Assembly (NCBI GenBank): GCA_035565355.1 | Contig: DATMSM010000013.1 | Coordinates: forward strand, 1 to 33,117 | DNA from: Ga0074130 sp035565355 | Lineage (GTDB): Bacteria; Pseudomonadota; Gammaproteobacteria; Burkholderiales; Rhodocyclaceae | Direction: 5' to 3' | Length of the DNA stretch: 33,117 nt | Translations under genes and position numbers: made by a program | Shown here: piece by piece, positions 1 to 8,049 of the stretch | Layout: every line of letters starts with the position of its first letter | Numbering within the stretch: the stretch's first letter is position 1 | Notes under the pieces: generated by a model | The model's input: only the letters and a program-made list of their open reading frames with translations | Told to the model about the DNA's origin: nothing | The model's database searches: none

Positions 1-398
1 ATCCCATCGGCCGCCTGCTCCGGCGCGTTGAGTGCAGGCGCCGTGCGCAGGCTGCCGCGCAGCGGATAGCCCGCACTCACCGCCTTGATCTCGGCGAGTT
101 GCGCCGCATCGGCGCGACTGACCATGCTGGGAAAGGTCTGCGTCTGCGCGATCTGCAGACCGTGCGCAGCGGCGGCATGCGCCGTTTCCTCGCGCCAGGG
201 ATGATCGGACACCAGCAGGAGATCGGCGCCGAGCAACTGGTTGGCTTCCTGTTCCAGCGCACGCGCCACGCGGTCGGTGAAGAAACCGACCGCGGTCAGC
301 GCACCCACGGCGATGATCAGCGCTGCCAGCAAGAGACGCAACTCGCCCGCGCGCGCATCGCGCCAGAGCATGCGCCAGGCCAGATCTATCGTATTCAT
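1..398 (-). CDS. FtsX-family ABC transporter permease, N-terminal part (cut by window edge)
   Basis: The frame opens with ATG at 398 and runs off the left edge without a stop, giving 132 residues. It begins MNTIDLAWRMLWRDARAGEL, followed by one hydrophobic segment (about residues 21-42, LRLLLAALIIAVGALTAVGF) and then an extracytoplasmic stretch with ALEQEANQLLGADLLLVSD. This is the usual start of large FtsX/MacB-type permeases of the YbbP kind: a membrane anchor followed by a periplasmic domain. Known members work with a LolD-like ATPase in lipid or lipoprotein handling; the substrate here cannot be read. It lies 40 nt after radA on the same strand, so co-transcription is possible. No clear Shine-Dalgarno sequence is visible. 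The rest of the protein, including the other membrane helices, is outside the window. Confidence 0.8.
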   Translation of the reverse strand, partial: MNTIDLAWRMLWRDARAGELRLLLAALIIAVGALTAVGFFTDRVARALEQEANQLLGADLLLVSDHPWREETAHAAAAHGLQIAQTQTFPSMVSRADAAQLAEIKAVSAGYPLRGSLRTAPALNAPEQAADG

Positions 399-438
399 GC
401 GCGCTTACCCGATGAAATCCCAGAGGGGATTGTAGACC

Positions 439-1815
439 TCAGAGCGAACGCAAATGTTCGATGGCCTGCTCAATGCGTTCCAAAGCAATGACCTCCATGC
501 CCTTGATCGCCTGCTTGGGCGCATTCGCCTTGGGAATGATGGCATGCGTAAAGCCGAGCTTGGCGGCTTCCTTCAAACGTTCCTGCCCGCGCGGTGCCGG
601 GCGGATCTCGCCCGCCAGGCCGACTTCGCCGAAAGCCACAAGTTTGGGCGGAAGCGGTTTATTGCGCAGCGAAGAAACGATGGCAAGCAGCACCGCCAGG
701 TCGGCCGCCGGCTCGGTGATCTTGACGCCGCCGACGGCATTGACGAAAACGTCCTGATCGAAACAGACCACGCCGGCATGGCGATGCAAGACCGCCAGCA
801 GCATGGCCAGGCGGTTTTGTTCCAGTCCGACGGAAAGGCGACGCGAACTCGGCGTATGCGCCGCATCGACCAGCGCCTGGATTTCCACCAGCAGCGGGCG
901 CGTGCCTTCCTGGGTGACCATGACGCAGCTGCCGGCGACTTCCTGTGCGTGCTGCGAGAGGAACAAGGCCGAGGGATTCGAAACCCCGCGCAGCCCCTTG
1001 TCGGTCATGGCGAAAACGCCCAGCTCATTGACCGCACCGAAGCGGTTCTTGAAGGCGCGCACCAGACGGAAACTCGAATTGGTATCGCCTTCAAAATACA
1101 GCACGGTATCGACGATATGCTCCAGCACGCGCGGCCCGGCCAGGGCGCCGTCCTTGGTGACATGGCCGACCAGGATGACGGTGGTGCCGCTTTGCTTGGC
1201 GAAGCGCGTGAGCTGCGCCGAGCACTCGCGCACCTGCGCCACCGAGCCGGGCGCCGAGCTCAACTGATCCGACCATACCGTCTGAATGGAGTCGATCACG
1301 GCCACGTGCGGTCGTTCGGCATCCAGCGTGGCGAGAATCTTTTCCAGATTGATCTCGGCAAACAGCTGCAGGCCGGTCACGGGCAGCTGCAGACGATGCG
1401 CGCGCAGCGCAACCTGCTCGCCCGATTCTTCACCGCTGACATAGACAACCTTCTGCCCGAGTTCAGCCAGCTGCGAGAGTGCTTGAAGCAAGAGTGTGGA
1501 TTTGCCTATGCCCGGATCGCCGCCGATCAGCACCACGCCGCCGGCAACCAGGCCGCCGCCGAGAACACGATCGAATTCAGGAACGCCGGTGGGCTGACGC
1601 GGCTCCTCACGCGGCTTGATTTCAGCAAGCGATTGCAGCTTGCCGCTACCTGCCAGTGACGCATAGGAGGTGCCGAAACGATTGCCGGGCGTGGCGGCTT
1701 CCGCCACGGTTTCGACCAGCGTATTCCATTGCGCGCAGCCCGGGCATTGGCCCTGCCACTTCGGCGATGTCGCACCGCATTCGGTGCAGCTATAAACAGT
1801 TTTGCTTTTCGCCAC
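439..1815 (-). CDS. radA: DNA repair protein RadA
   Basis: A 458-residue protein, normal for RadA/Sms. It has the N-terminal four-cysteine zinc finger (C10, C13, C24, C27), a RecA-like ATPase with Walker A GGDPGIGKST (98-107) and Walker B VAVIDS (171-176), the RadA-specific KNRFG motif (256-260), and a C-terminal Lon-like domain. RadA promotes branch migration of recombination intermediates and helps repair stalled forks. The start is GTG at 1815, chosen because AAGGA lies just upstream and the zinc finger follows at the expected distance. The gene begins 9 nt after the alr stop, so alr-radA are almost certainly one transcript. Confidence 0.97.
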   Translation of the reverse strand: MAKSKTVYSCTECGATSPKWQGQCPGCAQWNTLVETVAEAATPGNRFGTSYASLAGSGKLQSLAEIKPREEPRQPTGVPEFDRVLGGGLVAGGVVLIGGDPGIGKSTLLLQALSQLAELGQKVVYVSGEESGEQVALRAHRLQLPVTGLQLFAEINLEKILATLDAERPHVAVIDSIQTVWSDQLSSAPGSVAQVRECSAQLTRFAKQSGTTVILVGHVTKDGALAGPRVLEHIVDTVLYFEGDTNSSFRLVRAFKNRFGAVNELGVFAMTDKGLRGVSNPSALFLSQHAQEVAGSCVMVTQEGTRPLLVEIQALVDAAHTPSSRRLSVGLEQNRLAMLLAVLHRHAGVVCFDQDVFVNAVGGVKITEPAADLAVLLAIVSSLRNKPLPPKLVAFGEVGLAGEIRPAPRGQERLKEAAKLGFTHAIIPKANAPKQAIKGMEVIALERIEQAIEHLRSL

Positions 1816-1824
1816 TTACTTCCT

Positions 1825-2913
1825 TTAGCCGCCGACTTCCTCGACGGGTACGCGCTTCGCCAGCGCGCAGAAAAGTTCATACGCAATCGTGCCGGCTGCT
1901 GCGGCCACCTCGTCGGCGGGCAGCACATGCGTGCCGTCGCTGCCCCAGAGCAGCACCGGCGCCCCGGCCTCGGCGCGCGGCACCGGCTCCAGATCGACAC
2001 AGATCTTGTCCATCGACACTCGTCCCAGCGTACGCGTACGCACCCCGGCCACCATGATCGGCGTGCCGGTCGGCGCGTGACGTGGATAGCCGTCGGCATA
2101 GCCGCAGGCAACCACGCCGATACGCATGGACTTGGGCGCGCTGAAGGTACTACCGTAGCCGACGCTATCGCCTGCCTTGAGATTGCGCGTGGCGATCAGT
2201 TTGCTGTGCAGGCTCATGACCGGCTTGAGGTCGAAGCTATCCGCCGTTGCTTCCGGGAACGGTGAAGCCCCGTAAAGCATGATGCCGGGGCGCACCCAAT
2301 CGCCGTACGACTCCGGAAAACGCAGTATCGCTGCTGAATTGGCCAGGCTGACGGGCAGATCCAGGCCCTGCACCGCATCATGGAAACGCGCGAGCGGCGC
2401 GGCAATGCCGCTGTCGCCATCTGCATCGGCAAAATGCGTCATCAAGGTGATGCGCGCCACCGAAGCATGCTGTTTGAGAAGACGCAGCGCCGAACCCAGT
2501 TCGGAAGTATCCAGCCCGAGCCGGTTCATGCCGGTGTTGATTTTCACCGCCACGTCGATGGGCTGGGCAAGCTTGCTGGCGACCAGCGCACGCACCTGCG
2601 CCATGCAATGCACGACCGGGGTGAGCTGATACTCGGCACAGCGCTGCAAATCGCTGCTGTCGTAGCAGCCTTCAAGCATCAGCAAGGGATGCTTGATGCC
2701 GGCTGCGCGCAGGGCTGCTGCACCGTCGAACTCGACCAGGGCAAAGCCGTCGGTCAGCGGCGCCAGCGTTGCGGCAACGCGCAGGAGACCGTGACCGTAG
2801 GCATTGGCCTTCACCACGCTCCAGATTTTTGCGCTCTCGACCCTGGCCCGTACCCGCATGTGATTGTGCGCGAGCGCTGCGAGATCCAGCGTCGCGTAAG
2901 TCGGGCGAGGCAA
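1825..2913 (-). CDS. alr: Alanine racemase
   Basis: A 362-residue PLP enzyme that interconverts L- and D-alanine for peptidoglycan. The PLP lysine is K35 in VVKANAYGHG, the second catalytic base is Y253 in SVGYGSTFSA, and the conserved KINTGMNRLG block is at 124-133. The start is a rare TTG at 2913. Only this start gives the family N-terminus (MPRPTYATLDLAALAHN), and AGGAATAAGG lies just upstream, overlapping the end of the LysR gene. No in-frame ATG occurs before residue 19. The gene sits 4 nt after the LysR stop and 9 nt before radA, so the three look like one operon. Confidence 0.96.
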   Translation of the reverse strand: MPRPTYATLDLAALAHNHMRVRARVESAKIWSVVKANAYGHGLLRVAATLAPLTDGFALVEFDGAAALRAAGIKHPLLMLEGCYDSSDLQRCAEYQLTPVVHCMAQVRALVASKLAQPIDVAVKINTGMNRLGLDTSELGSALRLLKQHASVARITLMTHFADADGDSGIAAPLARFHDAVQGLDLPVSLANSAAILRFPESYGDWVRPGIMLYGASPFPEATADSFDLKPVMSLHSKLIATRNLKAGDSVGYGSTFSAPKSMRIGVVACGYADGYPRHAPTGTPIMVAGVRTRTLGRVSMDKICVDLEPVPRAEAGAPVLLWGSDGTHVLPADEVAAAAGTIAYELFCALAKRVPVEEVGG

Positions 2914-2917
2914 AACC

Positions 2918-3835
2918 TTATTCCTGGGCGAGCTTGGCGGCGTTCTCGCGCATGCGCTGGGAGGCGAACTCGACGAAGGTCGTCACCAGGCGCGAGCGGA
3001 ACTTCTCCTTCGGGTACACCATATAGAGCGTGCGCATCAAGCGCGGCTTGAGCGGCACGGTGACAAGGTCACCCAGACGCTTGGCCTTGATGACGGAAGC
3101 ACGCGAGGCAATAGCAAAGCCCAGGCCACTTTCCACCACGCCGTTGAGCGCCTCGGGACCGCCCAGCTCCATCACCAGCTTCATCTGGTCGGCCGAAATA
3201 CCGTGCTCGCGCAGGTATTTGTCGGTGTACTCACGCGAGCCGGAACCCATTTCGCGGGAAACATAGGGATGTTCGGTCAGTTGCTGCGGCGTGATCTCGC
3301 TGAACTTGGCGAGTGGGAAGCTGGGGTTGCAGACAACCTGGAGTTCGTCCTCGGAACAAACCTCGACGTCGAGGCCGCTCTGGCTGGGCGGCGATTCGAT
3401 CAGGCCGATATCGAGCATATGCTCGGACACGCGTTGCTGAATGGCTTCGGAGTTCGCCACCACCAGGCGCTGGCGCACTTCCGGATAAGCCGATTTGAAT
3501 TCGCCCAGAATGCGCGGCAACATGAACTCGGCAATCGTCATGCTCGATCCGATCAGCAGCGAACCACGCACCTCGCCGGTCATTTCGGCAACGCGCAGAT
3601 CCATCTCGCCGCCCAGGCTGAGGATGCGCTCAGCGTACTCAAGTACCAATTCTCCAGCCGGCGTCAGGGAGATGCGGCCATGACCACGATCAAACAGACG
3701 CGTGTTGAAGTGTTCCTCCAACTGCTTGATCTGAAAGGTGACCGCGGGCTGCGTCATGAACAAGACTTCAGCCGCGCGCGTGAACGACATCTGTTTTGCC
3801 ACCACATGAAACACCTGCAATCTTCGGTCAGCCAT
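2918..3835 (-). CDS. LysR-family transcriptional regulator (CysL/CbbR-like)
   Basis: A 305-residue LysR protein. The N-terminal winged helix-turn-helix spans about residues 1-60 (TRAAEVLFMTQPAVTFQIKQ), followed by a linker helix and a two-lobed effector domain with the block SREMGSGSREY. It most resembles the CysL/CbbR branch by eye, but the effector is unknown. I chose ATG at 3835 rather than the adjacent TTG at 3838 because GGAG lies 8 nt upstream of the ATG. The gene is first in the alr-radA cluster and divergent from lplT; the shared 197-nt intergenic region holds AT-rich dyads that could be its operator. Whether it controls alr, lplT or a distant target cannot be told from sequence. Confidence 0.93.
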   Translation of the reverse strand: MADRRLQVFHVVAKQMSFTRAAEVLFMTQPAVTFQIKQLEEHFNTRLFDRGHGRISLTPAGELVLEYAERILSLGGEMDLRVAEMTGEVRGSLLIGSSMTIAEFMLPRILGEFKSAYPEVRQRLVVANSEAIQQRVSEHMLDIGLIESPPSQSGLDVEVCSEDELQVVCNPSFPLAKFSEITPQQLTEHPYVSREMGSGSREYTDKYLREHGISADQMKLVMELGGPEALNGVVESGLGFAIASRASVIKAKRLGDLVTVPLKPRLMRTLYMVYPKEKFRSRLVTTFVEFASQRMRENAAKLAQE

Positions 3836-3848
3836 CAATAGTCTCCAA

Positions 3849-3887
3849 GAATAGTCTTTATGAGGCTATTCAATCATATTTTTGAAT
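3849..3887. promoter_or_regulatory. Candidate LysR operator: two AT-rich inverted repeats
   Basis: Two dyads lie side by side just upstream of the LysR gene: GAATAG (3849-3854) paired with CTATTC (3866-3871) across 11 nt, and ATTCAA (3868-3873) paired with TTGAAT (3882-3887) across 8 nt. They share bases 3868-3871. The surroundings are much more AT-rich than the genes. LysR proteins usually bind such dyads near their own divergent promoter. Neither dyad is an exact T-N11-A box, so binding is inferred. Confidence 0.4.
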
Positions 3888-3991
3888 GGCGCGATAGTGT
3901 AGACCTGAATATATCGCCTGTAGCACAGCAGGCATCGGCATCCGCGAGGAGGCCCGAACTCCCCTTTTACTTTCAGATTCGCCGAAAAAGC

Positions 3992-4023
3992 CTGACGATA
4001 AAGAAAGGTATTCATGTTATAAA
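3992..4023 (+). promoter_or_regulatory. Possible lplT promoter
   Basis: CTGACG (3992-3997) and TTATAA/TATAAA (4017-4023) resemble -35 and -10 elements, but the spacer is 19-20 nt, longer than ideal. The -10-like hexamer ends 9-10 nt before the lplT ATG and there is no Shine-Dalgarno sequence, so the mRNA would have almost no leader. Confidence 0.3.
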
Positions 4024-4032
4024 AGCTGCCTA

Positions 4033-5373
4033 ATGAAATTTGGCTTCTACATCATCATGGCGGCGCAGTTCTTTTCTGCGCTGGCCGATAACGCGCTACT
4101 GATCGTTGCAATCGCGCTCCTCCGGGACATGCAGGCACCCGACAGTTACGCGCCTTTGCTGAAGACCTTTTTTACCGTTTCGTATGTAGTCCTGGCCGCC
4201 TTTGTCGGCGCTTTCGCCGACTCCATGCCGAAATGGCGGGTCATGCTGATCAGCAACACGATCAAGATCGGCGGCTGTCTGCTCATGTTCTTCGACGTGC
4301 ATCCGCTGATCGCCTACGCTGTGGTCGGCCTCGGCGCTGCCGCCTACTCGCCGGCCAAGTACGGCATCCTCACCGAATATCTGCCGCACCGCCTCCTGGT
4401 CGTCGCCAATGGCTGGATCGAGGGCTTGACCGTCGGCGCCATTATTCTCGGCACGGTCCTGGGCGGCATCCTCATCCACCCGGACGTGGCTGCGGCCCTG
4501 CTCAATTTTGACTTCCCCCTGATCGACACCGGGATCAATCTCTCGGCGGAAATCAATCTGCTCATCATCGGCGGCCTTTATCTGATCGCGGCCGTCTTCA
4601 ATATGTACATCCCCGACACCGGTGTCGACCATGTGCCGCTGAAGAAGAACCCGGCCTATCTGATTCACGAGTTCAGCCACTGCGTCAAGCTACTCTGGCG
4701 CGACAAGCTCGGCCAGATCTCGCTGGCCGTCACCACCTTATTCTGGGGTGCCGGCGCCACACTGCAGTTCATTGTCATTGAATGGGCGGCCGCCGCCCTC
4801 GACATGGACCTTGCCAATGCGAGCATGCTGCAGGGTGTGGTCGCGATTGGCGTTGCCATCGGTGCCGTCATGGCCGCGCGCATGATCAGCATGCGCAAAT
4901 CGGTGCGCGTGATCCCGCTGGGCATTTACATGGGCATAGGCGTCACCATCATGACCCTGGTCCCCTTCATTCCCGAATTCACCCTGCTGAGCGCGCAGTT
5001 CCAGCTCTTCGGCAAGGAAGTGAACATACTGCTCGATGCGCAACTTAGCGTTTCCTTCGTCCTGCTCATCATCATCGGCGCACTCTCGGGCTTCTTCGTC
5101 GTGCCGATGAACGCGCTGCTGCAACATCGCGGCCATGTGCTCATGGGTGCCGGCCACTCAATCGCGGTGCAGAACTTCAACGAGAATCTCTCGATCCTGG
5201 TCATGACCACTGTCTACGCCATGCTGATCCGGGCGCAGCTGCATATCTTCTGGATCATCATCCTGTTCGGCCTGTTCGTGGCCGGCATGATGGTGCTGAT
5301 CAAGCGTCGTCATGAAGCCAATCAGCGCGAGCGCGACGACGTCATCCATCTGGACGACCTGCCGGGGCACTAA
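4033..5373 (+). CDS. lplT: Lysophospholipid transporter LplT
   Basis: A 446-residue major facilitator protein with about 12 hydrophobic helices. The N-terminus (FYIIMAAQFFSALADNALL) and the following FVGAFADSMPKWRVM and SPAKYGILTEYLPHRLLVVAN blocks are typical of LplT. In the known family it flips lysophospholipids across the inner membrane for re-acylation by Aas. It is longer than the E. coli protein (about 400 residues), mostly because of the loop near residues 160-230. No aas acyltransferase gene is adjacent, unlike in enterobacteria. ATG at 4033 is the only sensible start; an ATG at 4014 hits a stop at once. The gene is divergent from the lysR-alr-radA cluster, a neighbourhood seen in other betaproteobacteria. 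No intrinsic terminator is seen in the 63 nt before the convergent glycosylase gene. Confidence 0.93.
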   Translation: MKFGFYIIMAAQFFSALADNALLIVAIALLRDMQAPDSYAPLLKTFFTVSYVVLAAFVGAFADSMPKWRVMLISNTIKIGGCLLMFFDVHPLIAYAVVGLGAAAYSPAKYGILTEYLPHRLLVVANGWIEGLTVGAIILGTVLGGILIHPDVAAALLNFDFPLIDTGINLSAEINLLIIGGLYLIAAVFNMYIPDTGVDHVPLKKNPAYLIHEFSHCVKLLWRDKLGQISLAVTTLFWGAGATLQFIVIEWAAAALDMDLANASMLQGVVAIGVAIGAVMAARMISMRKSVRVIPLGIYMGIGVTIMTLVPFIPEFTLLSAQFQLFGKEVNILLDAQLSVSFVLLIIIGALSGFFVVPMNALLQHRGHVLMGAGHSIAVQNFNENLSILVMTTVYAMLIRAQLHIFWIIILFGLFVAGMMVLIKRRHEANQRERDDVIHLDDLPGH

Positions 5374-5436
5374 GGTGCGAAGCCGTCGACCGCTGCGGCG
5401 GCGCAGGCTTGCAGCGCAATACCTTGAATCAGATCC

Positions 5437-6195
5437 TCAGTTGCCCATGATCCTGCGCGCAAGGCACAGGTCTTCCCAGGCCTTGGCCTTGTCCGTCAAA
5501 TTGCGCAGCAGATAGGCCGGATGATAGGTGATGATCAGGGGGATACCCTTGTAGTCGAACTGCTGCCCACGCACGGCGCCGATCTTGACCTCGCGCTGCA
5601 AGAGCGTCTGCGCGGCCGGGCGGCCGAGCGCGACGATCAGCTTGGGTTGCAGTAGTTCGATCTGGCGCTCCAGATAAGGCCAGCAGGCCGCAGTTTCCGC
5701 AGGCTCGGGCGTGCGATTGCCGGGCGGACGGCACTTCACCGAATTGGCGATATAGACATTCTCGCTGCGTTTCAGCTCGATTGCCGCCAGCATCGCATCG
5801 AGCAGCTTGCCGGCCTGACCGACGAAGGGCTCGCCGCGCTCGTCCTCCTCCGCGCCCGGCGCCTCTCCGACAAATAACCAGTCGGCCTGTTGATCGCCCA
5901 CACCCAGCACCGCCTGCTTGCGTGCACTGCACAGATTGCAGGCCCTACATTCAGCCACCGCCGTCGCCAGCGTAGGCCAATCCATATTGCCGGCAACGAC
6001 GCCGCCTGTGATCGTCGCGGGCACTGCCGTTGCGACAGCCGGCACGACACGACGTGGGGGTGCGGTCTCGGCTGCGGGCGCAACTTCGGGGGCCGCCAAC
6101 GGCGTCTCCGCAACCGCGTCGGCAGACGCCTGCCTCAGCCGCCATTGCGGGCCGAGGCCGAGCTCCTTGAGTATCTGGTCGCGCTGGGGATTCAT
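5437..6195 (-). CDS. Uracil-DNA glycosylase, family 4 (iron-sulfur type)
   Basis: A 252-residue protein with the family 4 uracil glycosylase signature: motif GEAPGAEEDERGEPFVGQAG (110-129), HPAYLLR (225-231), and cysteines C83, C86, C155 and C171 positioned to hold a [4Fe-4S] cluster. It would remove uracil from DNA arising by cytosine deamination. The first 75 residues are Ala/Pro/Val-rich and look like a disordered extension, often seen in betaproteobacterial members and sometimes annotated as phage SPO1 DNA polymerase-related. It is last in the tsaB-rimI-udg cluster, 10 nt after rimI. Confidence 0.93.
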   Translation of the reverse strand: MNPQRDQILKELGLGPQWRLRQASADAVAETPLAAPEVAPAAETAPPRRVVPAVATAVPATITGGVVAGNMDWPTLATAVAECRACNLCSARKQAVLGVGDQQADWLFVGEAPGAEEDERGEPFVGQAGKLLDAMLAAIELKRSENVYIANSVKCRPPGNRTPEPAETAACWPYLERQIELLQPKLIVALGRPAAQTLLQREVKIGAVRGQQFDYKGIPLIITYHPAYLLRNLTDKAKAWEDLCLARRIMGN

Positions 6196-6205
6196 GGGTC
6201 GGAGT

Positions 6206-6649
6206 TTATAGATTCTTGACCATCAGGATGGCGTCTTCGCGGCCACCTTCCGGGAGAGCATAGTATGCCCGGCGCAACCCGAGCTCGGCAAAACCATCGT
6301 GCATATAGAGGCTACGCGCCGGCGTGTTCGACGCCCGCACCTCAAGAAACAGGCGCTCCGCCCCACGCGCCTGCGCGCCGGCGCAAACCTGCGCCAGCAG
6401 CAACCGACCCAGACCTCTGCCCCGAGCCTCGGGCGCTACCGTAATATTCAGCAGTTCAGCCTCGCCCGGCAGCGGCATCAGCACCGCGTAGCCAAGCACC
6501 GCCCCCTCTTCCAGCATGACCATCGCCGCATGTCCGCCGGCCAGCGAATCGGAGAAGTTGCCGCGCGTCCAGGGAGTGTGATGAGAAACGGCCTCGATCG
6601 CGCACACCGCGTCCAGCTGCGCAGGCGTCATGCTTGCAAAGGTGATCAA
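6206..6649 (-). CDS. rimI: Ribosomal protein bS18 alanine N-acetyltransferase RimI
   Basis: A 147-residue GNAT enzyme with the acetyl-CoA pyrophosphate loop RGRGLG (76-81), the preceding LLNITVAPEA strand, and the RimI-like LFLEVRASNTPARSLY segment. RimI acetylates the N-terminal alanine of ribosomal protein S18. The first start in frame is TTG at 6649, which overlaps the tsaB stop (TTGA). An ATG at 6631 would remove six residues and still leave a complete domain, and no Shine-Dalgarno sequence decides between them. The tsaB-rimI order is common in proteobacteria and supports the call. Confidence 0.9.
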   Translation of the reverse strand: MITFASMTPAQLDAVCAIEAVSHHTPWTRGNFSDSLAGGHAAMVMLEEGAVLGYAVLMPLPGEAELLNITVAPEARGRGLGRLLLAQVCAGAQARGAERLFLEVRASNTPARSLYMHDGFAELGLRRAYYALPEGGREDAILMVKNL

Positions 6650-7326
6650 CGCACGCCGCCGCGAGCCAGACGCTCCGCGGTGGTCAACGCCACCTTGTCG
6701 CGCACATAGAGAGGCGCAGCCGCAATCGCCGGCTGCCCTTCGCCGCGTGCAAAGCGCGGCACGGCAAGACGAGCAACGGCCTCGGCGGTCGGCAATACGG
6801 CGTCATCCGTGACCGCAAAGCGGCTCTGCAATACGGAGGCATACGCTGCGAACCCGTCACCAGCGGCATGCCATGCACCTTCCGGAGCGCTCACCATCTC
6901 TGGCGGCATCACGGCTGGCGGCACGAGGCAACGATACTCGGCCGGGGCCTCGCGCACATAGGCCGCGACATAAACCTCGTTCATGCGCGCGTCGAGACAG
7001 GCAAACACACGGTCGGCGCCGGCATTGAAGGCCACCGCCTCCAGCGTGCATACGCCCACGACGGGCAGATCGGCCCCAAAGGCGAGGCCCTGCGTCGCGC
7101 CGCAGGCCAGGCGCAGTCCGGTAAATGCACCGGGGCCGGCACCGAAGGCAATGCCATCCAGTTGCCGGAGTGTGAGACCGCCTTCGGCGAGCAGGGATTG
7201 AACCCAGGGCAAAAGACGATCGGACCCGCCGTTGGCGAGGCGCTCGCTGCGCGTCAGACAGGCGTCGCCCACGAGCAGGGCGACGGAAAGATGATGCGTG
7301 GAGGTTTCGAGTGCAAGAAGATTCAC
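6646..7326 (-). CDS. tsaB: tRNA threonylcarbamoyladenosine biosynthesis protein TsaB
   Basis: A 226-residue protein of the ASKHA fold. It begins MNLLALETSTHHLSVAL and contains GIAFGAGPGAFTGLRLA, the characteristic TsaB block. TsaB partners TsaD and TsaE to place threonylcarbamoyl on A37 of ANN-decoding tRNAs. The start is GTG at 7326, giving the canonical N-terminus. TAAAAT lies 6 nt upstream with no Shine-Dalgarno sequence, so the mRNA may start at the GTG itself. Its stop overlaps the rimI start, indicating translational coupling in a tsaB-rimI-udg operon. Confidence 0.95.
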   Translation of the reverse strand: MNLLALETSTHHLSVALLVGDACLTRSERLANGGSDRLLPWVQSLLAEGGLTLRQLDGIAFGAGPGAFTGLRLACGATQGLAFGADLPVVGVCTLEAVAFNAGADRVFACLDARMNEVYVAAYVREAPAEYRCLVPPAVMPPEMVSAPEGAWHAAGDGFAAYASVLQSRFAVTDDAVLPTAEAVARLAVPRFARGEGQPAIAAAPLYVRDKVALTTAERLARGGVR

Positions 7327-7332
7327 GCGCGC

Positions 7333-7338
7333 ATTTTA
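7333..7338 (-). promoter_or_regulatory. -10 hexamer of tsaB (leaderless arrangement)
   Basis: On the minus strand TAAAAT is followed by six bases (GCGCGC) and then the tsaB GTG. A transcript starting about 7 nt after the hexamer would begin at the start codon. No good -35 is obvious. Confidence 0.45.
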
Positions 7339-7347
7339 CATGCCTTA

Positions 7348-7553
7348 CCCCTACCACCCTACCCTTCCCCGAGGCAGACACTGTTGCTGCGAAGAAAGAT
7401 GCAAGCGCAGCCTCGACGCCGGGCCGCCCCAAGTCGAGGCGGGACATTCGCGGAGCGAATAACCGCGACAAGGCCGAAACATCAGACCCCTAACAGACGA
7501 GCGCAGCGAGCTAATCGAACCCTCCGCCCGGGCGGAGGGCAGGGAGGTGGGGG
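7348..7553. repeat. Intergenic element with imperfect inverted ends and internal palindromes
   Basis: The gene-free stretch between tsaB and the small secreted protein is framed by related C-rich ends in inverted orientation: 7348-7370 and the reverse complement of 7531-7553 agree at 18 of 23 positions. Inside are three further dyads: GCCTCGAC (7410-7417) with GTCGAGGC (7433-7440), ATTCGC (7446-7451) with GCGAAT (7455-7460), and a perfect 20-bp palindrome at 7520-7539 (CCCTCCGCCC and its complement). No credible coding frame is present. It resembles a REP/MITE-like intergenic repeat, but only one copy lies in this window. Confidence 0.5.
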
Positions 7554-7838
7554 CTAGTACCTGTCGGGGCGGCGATAGATCTCGCGGCCGGCGTCATTGA
7601 CGTCGCGGCGCAACTGGCGACGCTCTTCGACGCTCATCTGCTCGCGCGGATCACGCGGCACCTCGATGCGCTCCGGCCGTTCCAGGCGCTCCATGCGCTC
7701 GGGGCGCTCGCGCCCGAAGTCATTCGGCGGAGCGAAACTATCGCGATCCTCGCGCGCGGCGCGGCCGTGATTCTGCGCCAGTGCGATGGCACTGGCCGAA
7801 ACACATGCGCAGAACAACAGAAAATGCGGTAGTTTCAT
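7554..7838 (-). CDS. Small secreted Arg/Glu-rich protein of unknown function
   Basis: A 94-residue protein with a clear signal peptide (MKLPHFLLFCACVSASAIALA, likely cleaved before Q22). The mature part is very charged, with the repeat-like run RPERMERLERPERIEVPR, and ends with SVEERRQLRRDVNDAGREIY. Short periplasmic proteins with an EERRQLRRD...GREIYRR tail recur in betaproteobacteria, to my knowledge without a known role. It is divergent from ompR, so it could belong to the envelope-stress regulon, but that is inference. TAAAAT (7848-7853, minus strand) lies 9 nt before the ATG, and no Shine-Dalgarno sequence is seen. Confidence 0.75.
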   Translation of the reverse strand: MKLPHFLLFCACVSASAIALAQNHGRAAREDRDSFAPPNDFGRERPERMERLERPERIEVPRDPREQMSVEERRQLRRDVNDAGREIYRRPDRY

Positions 7839-7938
7839 GGTTGTCGGATTTTAGCCTAGGAGTCCGTCCGTGAGCGACATATGCAGCAGCGGATGCGGCC
7901 GCAGAAAATGTACCCTCACAAGTATTGTCCCCCGGCGC

Positions 7939-7988
7939 TGTAATGCCCGTGTTGCAGGGTAGCGGCCTTTGTAATGATTTGTAATGAC
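7939..7988 (+). promoter_or_regulatory. Tandem 10-bp repeats: candidate OmpR binding sites
   Basis: TTTGTAATGA occurs twice with no gap (7969-7978 and 7979-7988), and a third TGTAATG core lies at 7939-7945. Core starts are 32 and 10 bp apart, so all three lie on about the same face of the helix. OmpR/PhoB-type regulators bind direct repeats with a 10-11 bp period, so autoregulation of ompR or control of the divergent secreted-protein gene is plausible. Confidence 0.45.
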
Positions 7989-8049
7989 GGCTGCCTCGCC
8001 GCATCCCGCATGGGTAGGATTAAAACCTGATAAAGCACTCATTCACGTC

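Noticed and set aside
454..1659. Long plus-strand open frame opposite radA
   Set aside because: It lies wholly antisense to a gene with all RadA motifs and shows no family features; GC-rich codon bias creates it.
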